Assembly: GCA_964443745.1 (NCBI GenBank)
Contig: CAYUEN010000027.1
Coordinates: 1 to 26,598, forward strand
From: CAYUEN01 sp964443745
GTDB taxonomy: Bacteria > Campylobacterota > Campylobacteria > Campylobacterales > QNZT01
Direction of reading: 5' to 3'
DNA length: 26,598 nucleotides
Shown: positions 7,735-14,570 of the stretch, piece after piece
How the letters are laid out: each line of letters opens with the position of its first letter
How positions within the stretch are numbered: position 1 is the first letter of the stretch
Notes under the pieces: model-generated
Seen by the model: only the letters and a program-made list of their open reading frames with translations
The model's database searches: none
What the model was told of the DNA's origin: nothing
Made by a program: the position numbers and the translations under genes

Positions 7735-7908
7735 ATGAGTAGTGGAACTATCGCCGCGGTTGTCGTTTCGGTCTCCGTCGTATTGCTCGTGGGCGGAGCG
7801 GTGGGAGGCTATCTGATCACCAAAAGGGCGGCTAGGGCTCGCGACGAGGTCGAAGCCAGACGCAGGGCATTGCAAAAGAAGGAGGCGGAGGAGAGAAGAA
7901 AATTCTGA
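7735..7908 (+). CDS. 57-residue single-pass membrane protein
   Basis: A short gene with a strong AAGGAG site 5 nt before its ATG and only 15 bp after the PP-loop gene, so probably the last gene of that unit. Residues 6-28 form one hydrophobic Gly/Val/Ile-rich membrane helix with GGAVGG. Residues 30-57 are a highly charged Arg/Glu/Lys helix, likely cytosolic, ending in EAEERRKF. It resembles many uncharacterised small bacterial membrane proteins. Function unknown. Confidence 0.7.
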   Translation: MSSGTIAAVVVSVSVVLLVGGAVGGYLITKRAARARDEVEARRRALQKKEAEERRKF

Positions 7909-7917
7909 GCCTCCGCC
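7884..7917 (+). terminator. stem-loop over the end of the small membrane protein gene
   Basis: GGCGGAGG (7884-7891) pairs perfectly with CCTCCGCC (7910-7917) across the stop codon, followed by GATTTATC. The U tract is weak. Confidence 0.5.
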
Positions 7918-7945
7918 GATTTATCGAAAGTTAATTTTCTTTGGG

Positions 7946-7951
7946 TATAAT
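7946..7951 (+). promoter_or_regulatory. -10 box of tRNA-Ala
   Basis: TATAAT preceded by GGG, 14 nt before the mature 5' end of tRNA-Ala. No clear -35 is seen. Confidence 0.6.
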
Positions 7952-7965
7952 TTCTCACTTGCAAC

Positions 7966-8041
7966 GGGCCCTTAGCTCAGCTGGGAGAGCGCCACGCTGG
8001 CAGCGTGGAGGTCACCGGTTCGATCCCGGTAGGGTCCACCA
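7966..8041 (+). tRNA. tRNA-Ala(GGC)
   Basis: A complete 76-nt cloverleaf. The acceptor stem GGGCCCT/AGGGTCC contains the G3:U70 pair that defines alanine identity; the D arm is GCTC/GAGC, the anticodon loop CTGGCAG with GGC at 34-36, the T arm ACCGG/CCGGT with TTCGATC loop, and CCA is encoded. A run of C then T follows at 8043-8056 and may terminate it before the convergent modC. Confidence 0.97.
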
Positions 8042-8054
8042 CTCCCCCCCTTTT

Positions 8055-8936
8055 TTACGGCGATTCGATTTTCGAAATCATAGGATGAAACGCTTTGGAG
8101 ACGATCTGTACCCGATCTCCGATACGCAAAGAGGCGGCTTCGGATTCGGAAGCGACCACTTTGACCAGTTGATTGCCCACAGAGAGGGTGAGAATCGTGA
8201 TCATTTCGTTTCGGCTCATCTGAAGAATCTCTCCGGTGAATTTGAGGCTGCTGCCGATGCGGTCTTTGACGAAGACCTCCGAAGGCGATCCGGTTTTGAG
8301 GATCTTCCCCCGATCGATGACGACGACGCGATGACATAGCCTGAAAATCTCTCCCGGATCATGACTTACCAGTAGCGTGGTGATACTAAAAAGCCCGTGT
8401 AACCGTAACAACTCATCCTGCAGTTTGCGCCGCATCGTATGGTCGAGTGCGGAGAGCGGTTCGTCCAGTAGAAGGAGCTTGGGGCGTCTTACGAGGGCTC
8501 TGGCCATCGAGACCCGCTGTTTCTGCCCGCCCGAGAGTTGCGAAGGATAGCGATCGGCCAGCTTCTTTAATCCCACGCTTTGGAGTATCTTTTCGACTTC
8601 GGAGGGATCCTCTCCCCGTCCGAGGGCGTATTCGAGATTTTCTCTGACGCTCATGTTCGGAAAGAGCGCATAATCCTGAAAGACGAAGCCCGTACGCCGT
8701 CTCTGAGGAGGCAAATCGATCTTTTTCTCACTGTCGAACCACACTTCGCCGTCGACGACGATACGACCTCCGTCCGGTTTTTCCAAGCCGCCTATCATCC
8801 TTAACAGTGTGGTTTTTCCCGCTCCCGAAGCTCCGAATATCGAGACGAACTCCCCGCTTTCGATCGTCGTTTCGATTTTCAGATCGATCGCCCCCTCCAC
8901 GCCCATCAACCGCTTTTCGACCGCAATCTCCACCAT
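8055..8936 (-). CDS. modC: molybdate ABC transporter ATP-binding protein ModC
   Basis: A 293-residue ATPase that powers ModB for molybdate import. Walker A GASGAGKT (35-42), Q-loop Gln87 (VFQDYALFP), signature LSGGQKQR (134-141), Walker B LLLLDEP (154-160) and the switch His (LLVSHDPGE) are all present. Residues from about 225 form a TOBE/Mop-like domain (FTGEILQMSRNEMITIL...). The gene starts directly next to the modB stop, and context (modA, modB, mop, modE) secures the substrate. It is somewhat shorter than E. coli ModC (352). Confidence 0.94.
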   Translation of the reverse strand: MVEIAVEKRLMGVEGAIDLKIETTIESGEFVSIFGASGAGKTTLLRMIGGLEKPDGGRIVVDGEVWFDSEKKIDLPPQRRRTGFVFQDYALFPNMSVRENLEYALGRGEDPSEVEKILQSVGLKKLADRYPSQLSGGQKQRVSMARALVRRPKLLLLDEPLSALDHTMRRKLQDELLRLHGLFSITTLLVSHDPGEIFRLCHRVVVIDRGKILKTGSPSEVFVKDRIGSSLKFTGEILQMSRNEMITILTLSVGNQLVKVVASESEAASLRIGDRVQIVSKAFHPMISKIESP

Positions 8937-9611
8937 TTACAGACTCCTGAAAAATTTTCGGTTGATCATATAGACGCCCAGAAGAATCGCGAAGGTGATC
9001 ACGAAGAGAGTGAAGGCATATTGGTTGGCCAGATCGTAGTTGAGCGCTTCGACTTCGTCGTAGATGGCGATGGAAGCGACCTTGGTTTTGCCGGGGATGT
9101 TTCCTCCTATCATCAATACCACGCCGAATTCCCCGACCGTATGGGCGAAAGCGATGACGGTTCCGGTAAGAAGGGAGGGTTTGATGTTGGGCAGAAGTAC
9201 GCGAAAGAGGATGTTCGTCCGCGATTTTCCCAATGTCTGCGCCGCTTCGGAGAGAGAGGGGGGCAGGCTCTGGAGCCCCGCCTGGATCGGATGGACCATA
9301 AACGGAAGGCTGAAGATCACCGAACCTAGAACAAGTCCTTCGAAACTGAAAGCGAGATGAAAATCGAAACGGTCGAGGAAGAATTTTCCGAAGGCGTTTT
9401 GAGGAGAGAAGGCGACAAGCAGGTAAAATCCCAAAACCGTCGGCGGAAGCACCAGCGGCATACTGACGACGGTTTCGAGTATCGGTTTCAGACGCGATCG
9501 CATCGTCGAAAGAAGATAAGCCAGCGGAATACCCGCAACGAGCAGAATCAGCGTGGTCACGGAGGCGAGCTTGAACGTAAGCAGCATCGTCGTCCAGAAA
9601 TCGGTCTCCAT
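8937..9611 (-). CDS. modB: molybdate ABC transporter permease ModB
   Basis: A 224-residue inner-membrane permease with about five hydrophobic segments. The EAA loop that contacts ModC reads EAAQTLGKSRTNILFRVLLP. The ATG at 9611 overlaps the upstream TGA stop (TGATG), indicating translational coupling to the Mop gene; a GTG one codon earlier is the alternative start. It sits between the Mop gene and modC in a tightly packed operon. Confidence 0.93.
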   Translation of the reverse strand: METDFWTTMLLTFKLASVTTLILLVAGIPLAYLLSTMRSRLKPILETVVSMPLVLPPTVLGFYLLVAFSPQNAFGKFFLDRFDFHLAFSFEGLVLGSVIFSLPFMVHPIQAGLQSLPPSLSEAAQTLGKSRTNILFRVLLPNIKPSLLTGTVIAFAHTVGEFGVVLMIGGNIPGKTKVASIAIYDEVEALNYDLANQYAFTLFVITFAILLGVYMINRKFFRSL

Positions 9612-10015
9612 CACTCCGCCTCCATGAGCGTGATTTCGTTGGTCTTGACCAGCGCGGTGATTCGATCTCCCCTCGTAAGTCGCATACGATCCAGAGAGCG
9701 ACGGCTGATGATCGACGTGATCGGCACTCCTTTGAAATCGAGTTTCAATTCGGCCAGCAGATCTCCGGGGCGAATCGCTTCGAGGGTGCTCTCGAAGCGG
9801 TTTTGCAGACTCAACTCACCCCCGAAATCTTTGGCTATCGAGACTTCGGTCTCCTTGAAAAGCACCCAAACCTCTCTGTCGGGGCGTATGAACGGAGCCT
9901 GATCGGCCGCGTCGAGCACAAATGCGCACAAAGGAGTTCCGCTACATAAGATGTCGACCAAAGAGAGCTCGTTGCAGGTGTGTACGGCCGTGATTGTACC
10001 TTTGAGACGGTTCAT
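9611..10015 (-). CDS. Mop/TOBE-domain molybdate-binding protein
   Basis: A 134-residue protein made of two Mop-like halves: the second contains the typical GVPITSIISRRSLDRMRLTRGDRITALVK pattern. Such proteins bind molybdate in the cytoplasm. The first half (MNRLKGTITAVHTCNELSLVDI) is a more divergent copy. It overlaps modA by 4 bp at its start and modB by 1 bp at its end. The same position between modA and modB is known in Campylobacter (Cj0302 in C. jejuni). Likely role: molybdate buffering or sensing for the transporter. Confidence 0.85.
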   Translation of the reverse strand: MNRLKGTITAVHTCNELSLVDILCSGTPLCAFVLDAADQAPFIRPDREVWVLFKETEVSIAKDFGGELSLQNRFESTLEAIRPGDLLAELKLDFKGVPITSIISRRSLDRMRLTRGDRITALVKTNEITLMEAE

Positions 10016-10770
10016 CGCGTCTCCTTCGGGGGCACGAAGTAGCCGTATTTCTCGAAAATTTTTTTGGCTTTTGGTCCGAAAAGAAAATCGTAGAAGGTTT
10101 TGGCCGCCGTAAAATGGTGCTTTCGGGCGTGTTTAAGAAGTACGACACCCTGTTCGATCGGATCGTAGAGCGAGGGATCAAGATCTATATAGACGCCCTT
10201 TCGGGCCATTTTTGGGGAGCGGACGACCGATTTGGCGGTGATGCCCGCGTCGGCAGCTTCGGAGACGATGTATCGATTGGTTTGGGAGACGCTCTCCCCG
10301 AAGATCAGCTTCGAAGCGATCGATTCGTAGATACCCGCTTTTTTCAGCGCCTTGAGCGCCTCCGTACCGTAGGGGGCGTTTTTGGGGTTCGCGATCGCGA
10401 TGCGGGCGACTTCGGGATCGGTGAGTATCTTCAGTCCAGATCCAAGATCGATCGGTTTGCAACTCCAGAGTACGAGCGATCCTTTGGCGTAGACTCTGGG
10501 TTCGGTAAGAGCCAAGCCCTCTTTTCGCAGATACTTAGGATACTTCATATTCGCCGAAAGAAAGAGATCGAAAGGTGCGCCGCTTCTGATCTGGGCGGCC
10601 AGTTTGCCGGAGGATGCGGTAATGATACGCAGATTGATATCATGTTTTGTTTCGAAGCTTTTTTTCAGTTCGGCCATCGCGTATCGGACGTTCGCCGCCA
10701 CGGCGACGGTGATCTCTTCCGCCGAAAGGACGCCGAGGAAGAGCAACAGCAACAGAAACGATTTTTTCAT
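10012..10770 (-). CDS. modA: molybdate ABC transporter substrate-binding protein ModA
   Basis: A 252-residue periplasmic binding protein with an N-terminal signal peptide (MKKSFLLLLLFLGVLSAEE). ITVAVAANVRYAMAELKKSF and TASSGKLAAQIRSGAPFDLFLSAN are the classic ModA anion-binding segments, including the Ser-rich turn. DAGITAKSVVRSP corresponds to the third binding region. It captures molybdate (or tungstate) and hands it to ModBC. The next gene overlaps by 4 bp. Its start lies 9 bp after the porin stop with a GGAG site there. Confidence 0.95.
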   Translation of the reverse strand: MKKSFLLLLLFLGVLSAEEITVAVAANVRYAMAELKKSFETKHDINLRIITASSGKLAAQIRSGAPFDLFLSANMKYPKYLRKEGLALTEPRVYAKGSLVLWSCKPIDLGSGLKILTDPEVARIAIANPKNAPYGTEALKALKKAGIYESIASKLIFGESVSQTNRYIVSEAADAGITAKSVVRSPKMARKGVYIDLDPSLYDPIEQGVVLLKHARKHHFTAAKTFYDFLFGPKAKKIFEKYGYFVPPKETR

Positions 10771-10779
10771 ACGATCTCC

Positions 10780-12234
10780 TTAAAACAGATAGTTGAGTTC
10801 GAGCCGATAGTCGCGATGCGAGGGGTCGCTTTTGGTATGGGGACCTCTGCCTTCGACGGAGGCGATACGCATTCTGAGATAGAGGTTGGGCTTTTGAACG
10901 AAACGCTTTTGAATATCGCATTCGAGTACGTCGCAATCGGCGGGCGTGGCCGGTTTGTCGTCGTCGAAATCCTCCGTCACATATCGTATCGAGAGTGTCG
11001 TCTCCTCCATCAGACCGTATCGCTCCAAATCGCAATCGAAACGGACCATACGGGAGAGGGTGTCGGCGTACCAGTTGTACTCTCCCATCGCACGGGTGAA
11101 CCCGGCGGTGGGAAAGGCTCTCCACGGTGTGATCAGATCCGCTTTGTCGGCGCTCTTGGAGTATCCCAGGCGAAGCCTCCATCCTTCGTGTTCAAAATCG
11201 AGTCTCAATGCCCAGAGTTCTCCCTCGATGCTTCGCGGATCGGTATATCCCGTCGGATCGTTTCGAAGGTTTGCGCCGCCTATTTTGCCGGCCCCCTCGT
11301 CGAATTGCCGGATATGACGGACGGCGCCCGAAAGGTTGCAGGTGTCGTTTAAAAAATAGCGATAGCACGTTTCGGTCGTGAGCAGTGCGACCAGATCGGG
11401 TACGATCGTGTAGTTTGCCAGTAGAGAAAGAGCGGGGGAAGGGCGGTTTCGGATTTCGGCGACGATCAGACGAGGTTTGATGCCTGCGGCATCGAGTTTC
11501 GTCGCTCCAAGTCCCCTGTGCATGGCGGTATCGTCGTTTTGGCTCCAAGAGGCATAGAGGTCGGCAGGGTCGTCGCCGTAGGAGAGGGGGGAGTGAAAGC
11601 GCGTATGGTCACGTAGCTTCTGTCGGGTGAAATAGCCCAGTTTGAGTGTCGTTTTCGGTAGTGCTTCGCTTACGAGACTGTAGCCTTCGAAAGTGTTGGG
11701 GATCATCTTGGTGTCGTTGGATGCGGTCGTGCGACTTTCGAATATCTGGCGTCCGACCCTGAAGCGGGTTTGATGGATACGGTATTCGAGATAGCCTTCC
11801 GCGAGTACCGCCATACCGAACTCCCCCTTTCGCATCGCATCGTAACGGGAGAGGGTGTCTTTGGCCGCTTTGAGGTAGGGGATCTCTTCGCGCGATGGAT
11901 GAAAAGGGTTTTGAGAGGTGTAGAAGGCGGCTTTGATCGCGAATCCTTCGTATCGGGCGCTTCGAAAGAGCAGGCTGCCGCCGATTGCCGCCGTTTTGTC
12001 CGTCCGTCGGGGCGTTGTCGGCTTTCGGCGTTCGTAAAAAAAGGAGTTGATACGAATTCTTCCGTAAAGTTTCGCTTTCGTGAAAATCTCTCTCGGGTTT
12101 TGGGCGTTCTCGATCGGTCGGGTAAAGCGGATCTTCATATCGCGTCCCAATATCCGCCCCGAATCTGCTTTTGCGCACGAAAAGGGGGAGAAAACCAATC
12201 CCGCAAAAAGAAAAAAGAGCGTCGGAGACCTCAT
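10780..12234 (-). CDS. outer-membrane porin-like beta-barrel protein heading the mod operon
   Basis: A 484-residue precursor with a signal peptide (MRSPTLFFLFAGLVFSPFSCAKA), alternating beta-strand texture and a C-terminal aromatic end (RLELNYLF), as recognised by the Bam machinery. Length and internal pattern (YLEYRIHQTRFRVGRQIFES, NTFEGYSLVSEALPKTTLKLGYFTRQ) resemble the OprD/Opr-type porins common in Campylobacterota. modA follows 9 bp later and the ModE boxes lie just upstream, so it should be expressed when molybdate is scarce. I infer a channel that helps molybdate cross the outer membrane; this substrate is not shown by sequence. AAGGAA sits 5 nt before the ATG. Confidence 0.8.
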   Translation of the reverse strand: MRSPTLFFLFAGLVFSPFSCAKADSGRILGRDMKIRFTRPIENAQNPREIFTKAKLYGRIRINSFFYERRKPTTPRRTDKTAAIGGSLLFRSARYEGFAIKAAFYTSQNPFHPSREEIPYLKAAKDTLSRYDAMRKGEFGMAVLAEGYLEYRIHQTRFRVGRQIFESRTTASNDTKMIPNTFEGYSLVSEALPKTTLKLGYFTRQKLRDHTRFHSPLSYGDDPADLYASWSQNDDTAMHRGLGATKLDAAGIKPRLIVAEIRNRPSPALSLLANYTIVPDLVALLTTETCYRYFLNDTCNLSGAVRHIRQFDEGAGKIGGANLRNDPTGYTDPRSIEGELWALRLDFEHEGWRLRLGYSKSADKADLITPWRAFPTAGFTRAMGEYNWYADTLSRMVRFDCDLERYGLMEETTLSIRYVTEDFDDDKPATPADCDVLECDIQKRFVQKPNLYLRMRIASVEGRGPHTKSDPSHRDYRLELNYLF

Positions 12235-12238
12235 CCCA

Positions 12239-12266
12239 TTCCTTATATATTTTTGAATATAACGAT
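12239..12266 (-). promoter_or_regulatory. ModE box 1, at the start of the porin-mod operon
   Basis: Compared with the E. coli ModE operator (ATCGTTATATA, 6 nt, TATATAACGAT), the half at 12239-12249 matches 9 of 11, the spacer is 6 nt, and the half at 12256-12266 matches 10 of 11. It covers the candidate -10 (TATATT on the minus strand, 12256-12261) and ends 4 nt before the porin start, next to the AAGGAA site. ModE with bound molybdate would repress here. Confidence 0.75.
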
Positions 12267-12293
12267 GGCGAAACGAAAGAAAAAACCCTGTTT

Positions 12294-12321
12294 CTCACTA
12301 TATATACAAATATATAACGAA
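12294..12321 (-). promoter_or_regulatory. ModE box 2, upstream copy
   Basis: A second dyad with the same 6-nt spacer: left half 8 of 11 and right half (TATATAACGAA) 10 of 11 to the ModE consensus. It lies 55 bp (about five helical turns) centre to centre from box 1, which would allow two ModE dimers on one DNA face. Confidence 0.65.
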
Positions 12322-12377
12322 TACTATCGACAGGAGACTTAATCCCCTCTTACATATCGGAAAAAACGACGGGATCG

Positions 12378-13154
12378 CTATTTGGCAAGAAGGACGTGGG
12401 AAGCGTCGAAACAGCCGTAGGCAGGCTCTCCCACTTTCAGCGCGTTTTCGCGACACTCTCGGGAAGAGATCATCGAGATGATCGTGCGGCCGCTGCCGAG
12501 CCCGAGGACCACTTCACAGGACTCTCCGTCCTTCTGAATCTCGATCACCTCTCCTTTCAGGGCGTTTCGCATCTTCGGATCGGGAGCGGCCGCGATGTGA
12601 ACCCAATTGCTCTTGATTAGCGCGAAGAGTCTCATACCGATATCGAGCCCCATCGCTTTGGCGCTCTTTCGCGTGACGGAGGCGTAGATCGATTCGTTTT
12701 CGTCCAGGGAGAGTTCTACTTCGCAGGCGATTTTCGAGTAGCGGATCGACGTGATGACGCCTTCGTATTGGTTGCGGGCCGTGGTCTGGAGCGTCAATCG
12801 GCGGCCGAGCGCCAGAAGGTTTTCCAGCGCGTCTCCCTGTCGATCCAGAAGGTCGAAGAGTTTCTGCTGGAGTGCCGAAATCTCTTTGTAGATTCGGATG
12901 TATTCGTATCCCCGCTTTGTCAGGAAGGTGCCGCCTCCTCCCTTTCCGCCGGTTTCCCGTACGACGATCGGTTCTCCGCTGAGGCTGTTCATTTCGTTGA
13001 TCGCATCCCAAGCGGCTTTGTAGCTCATTTTCATCGCTTTCGCCGCGCCCGAAATCGAGCCGTGGCGATCGATCTGTTCCAGAAGCTCGATGCGTCCCTT
13101 GCCGAAAAAAGCCTTCCCTTCGTTTTCGAACCAGAGGTTACTTTTGATTTTCAT
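12378..13154 (-). CDS. modE: molybdate-responsive transcriptional regulator ModE
   Basis: A 258-residue regulator. The N-terminal winged-helix (ELLEQIDRHGSISGAAKAMKMSYKAAWDAINEMN) and the wing GGKGGGGTFLTKRG are typical of ModE. Residues from about 115 hold two Mop domains (ARNQYEGVITSIRYSKIACEVEL... and ...RNALKGEVIEIQKDGESCEVVLGLG) that bind molybdate and switch on DNA binding. The start at 13154 is chosen because the protein fold begins there; a TATAAT ends 6 nt upstream, so the transcript may be leaderless. The porin-mod operon lies downstream on the same strand behind two ModE boxes. Confidence 0.94.
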   Translation of the reverse strand: MKIKSNLWFENEGKAFFGKGRIELLEQIDRHGSISGAAKAMKMSYKAAWDAINEMNSLSGEPIVVRETGGKGGGGTFLTKRGYEYIRIYKEISALQQKLFDLLDRQGDALENLLALGRRLTLQTTARNQYEGVITSIRYSKIACEVELSLDENESIYASVTRKSAKAMGLDIGMRLFALIKSNWVHIAAAPDPKMRNALKGEVIEIQKDGESCEVVLGLGSGRTIISMISSRECRENALKVGEPAYGCFDASHVLLAK

Positions 13155-13160
13155 AACGCC

Positions 13161-13166
13161 ATTATA
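13161..13166 (-). promoter_or_regulatory. modE -10 box, giving a probable leaderless transcript
   Basis: TATAAT on the minus strand with only GGCGTT between it and the ATG. The expected start of transcription coincides with the start codon, and there is no Shine-Dalgarno sequence. Confidence 0.5.
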
Positions 13167-13212
13167 GCGTAATCGGTAAAGAGCGTTGAATTTATTCTCT
13201 ATTTTACCTTGG

Positions 13213-13650
13213 CTATCTTTTTTCCCACACTTCACAAAAGGCTTTTTGGGTCGCTTTCATCGCTTTGGCATGGTATCTCGAAGCGTTGTCCAAATCACCG
13301 AGTATACGGTAAAGATCCCCGATTTCACGATAACTCTCTACCGTATCCGAATGGCAGGGTCCAAGACACTGCTCTCGTATTCCGAGTGCTTTTTTGTGAT
13401 ATCGGATCGCATCCCTGAGACATTTTTTATCACAATAGTAGGTCGCTAGCCGAAAATACACATTTGCCACTTCCGGTGAAACGACACCATATTTCAAAGA
13501 GAGTTTCTCGATCTGTTCGAGGGATTTTTGCAATGCCGCCTGAATTTCGACGGTTTCACAATCGATCGCCTCTTTCTGGGCGTTCATCGAGACGGGGAAG
13601 AGAAGCAAAGAACCAAAGAGGAGAAGAGTCGATATCGTAAGAGATTTCAT
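13213..13650 (-). CDS. exported TPR-repeat protein
   Basis: A 145-residue precursor with a cleavable signal peptide (about residues 1-24, ending near MNAQ). The rest is helical with about two tetratricopeptide-type repeats (YFRLATYYCDKKCLRDAIRYHKKALGI and YREIGDLYRILGDLDNASRYHAKAMKA). Five cysteines (DCE, YYCDKKC, QCLGPC) and a sixth near the C-terminus suggest disulfides in the periplasm. AAAAGGAT precedes the ATG. The gene is isolated and its promoter is embedded in a long perfect dyad (13658-13704). Function is unknown; protein-protein contact is the general TPR role. Confidence 0.8.
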   Translation of the reverse strand: MKSLTISTLLLFGSLLLFPVSMNAQKEAIDCETVEIQAALQKSLEQIEKLSLKYGVVSPEVANVYFRLATYYCDKKCLRDAIRYHKKALGIREQCLGPCHSDTVESYREIGDLYRILGDLDNASRYHAKAMKATQKAFCEVWEKR

Positions 13651-13657
13651 AGGAATC

Positions 13658-13704
13658 CTTTTCTTTACCTTTCGTTATTATATCAATTAAAAGGTAAAGA
13701 AAAG
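13658..13704 (-). promoter_or_regulatory. 15-bp perfect inverted repeat around the -10 box of the TPR gene
   Basis: CTTTTCTTTACCTTT (13658-13672) and its exact reverse complement (13690-13704) flank 17 bp that contain a minus-strand TATAAT (13677-13682). Only one arm would be in the TPR transcript, so a protein operator is likely. For the upstream barrel gene (stop 13731) the same dyad could act as an AT-rich terminator hairpin. Confidence 0.6.
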
Positions 13705-13730
13705 TTTAAACTTCAGCTTTTTGGTAAAAT

Positions 13731-14570
13731 TTAGAGACGATATCCTATTTGTAAACCATAGCTGTTGCTAACTGCATCGTCATCCAGGTCATGAGAGAGG
13801 GTAAAAGTGCCAAAAAGCTTCGGATCGATGTTGATATAGGTAAAAATAGAGATGTTTTTGATGTCGGGTGCCGAGGAGATGATGGAGTCGCTCCAGAACC
13901 AGGCGAGAGAGCTATAGAGATTGGGGGTAAAGCTGTAACCGATACCGAGATTGATCGCTTTGGTGTTTTGGTATTTGAGGTTTGATAGATCCCTGTCCCC
14001 GATATAGGTATAGGTATAACCTGCAAAAAGCGACGTTTTTCCGATGAAGTAGTTGGCGGTGAGCGACCCGAAGAAATCTGTACGGTTGTTGTGCATCGTA
14101 CCCTGGTAGATCGGCAGGGCGATACCGCCTCCGAGTGTCAACTGGAGATTGGGTAGAATCGGATCGAGTGTATATCCCAGGGAGAGACGGGTATCGGCGA
14201 AATCTGCCGCATTGTATTGACTGTAGGGGCTATTTTTGGTGTTGAATCTGGAGATGTATAGCTGCATCTTGATTCTATTGATATCGTAATCGATTTCGAG
14301 AGATTCCGAGAGGGTTTTGGTTTTGTTGCCGGTATTGGAGCGGTAATAGGCGTAATTGGCACCCATTATGAACGTAATGCGTCCTACCGCTTTGGTGATA
14401 GGCACCTTTTTGACAGTGCAGCCATGTTCGTCGACCAAATCCGAAAAAGGGGTGTTTTTACACTGATCCATATGGTCTTCCACGCCGTCGAAATCGGTAT
14501 CGATATAGGCATGGACGAGGCTGTGAAACAAGAGTGTCCATAGAAAAAGACCTTTTAGAATCTTTGTCAT
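13731..14570 (-). CDS. small outer-membrane beta-barrel protein with N-terminal Asp-rich (TSP3-like) motif
   Basis: A 279-residue precursor with signal peptide (about 1-21). Right after it comes DTDFDGVEDHMDQC...FSDLVDEHGC, a thrombospondin-type-3-like calcium motif with two Cys. From about residue 60 the sequence alternates in beta-strand fashion with many Tyr/Asn/Thr (YAYYRSNTG, LFAGYTYTYIGDRDL, INLGIGYSFTPNLYSSLAWF) and ends in IGYRL, so an outer-membrane barrel of about 10-12 strands is likely. Its ATG lies 1 nt after the TGA of the Pro/Thr-rich gene when that gene is read in the repeat-consistent frame, which couples the two. Function unknown; the upstream operator suggests two-component control. 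Confidence 0.75.
   Translation of the reverse strand: MTKILKGLFLWTLLFHSLVHAYIDTDFDGVEDHMDQCKNTPFSDLVDEHGCTVKKVPITKAVGRITFIMGANYAYYRSNTGNKTKTLSESLEIDYDINRIKMQLYISRFNTKNSPYSQYNAADFADTRLSLGYTLDPILPNLQLTLGGGIALPIYQGTMHNNRTDFFGSLTANYFIGKTSLFAGYTYTYIGDRDLSNLKYQNTKAINLGIGYSFTPNLYSSLAWFWSDSIISSAPDIKNISIFTYINIDPKLFGTFTLSHDLDDDAVSNSYGLQIGYRL

Noticed and set aside
9612..9614. GTG start for modB one codon upstream of the ATG
   Set aside because: The ATG at 9611 gives the usual TGATG overlap; the GTG remains possible but adds only one residue.
13155..13180. A ModE box in the modE promoter
   Set aside because: GGCGTTATG next to the start resembles a half-site, but no second half at the proper distance is visible.
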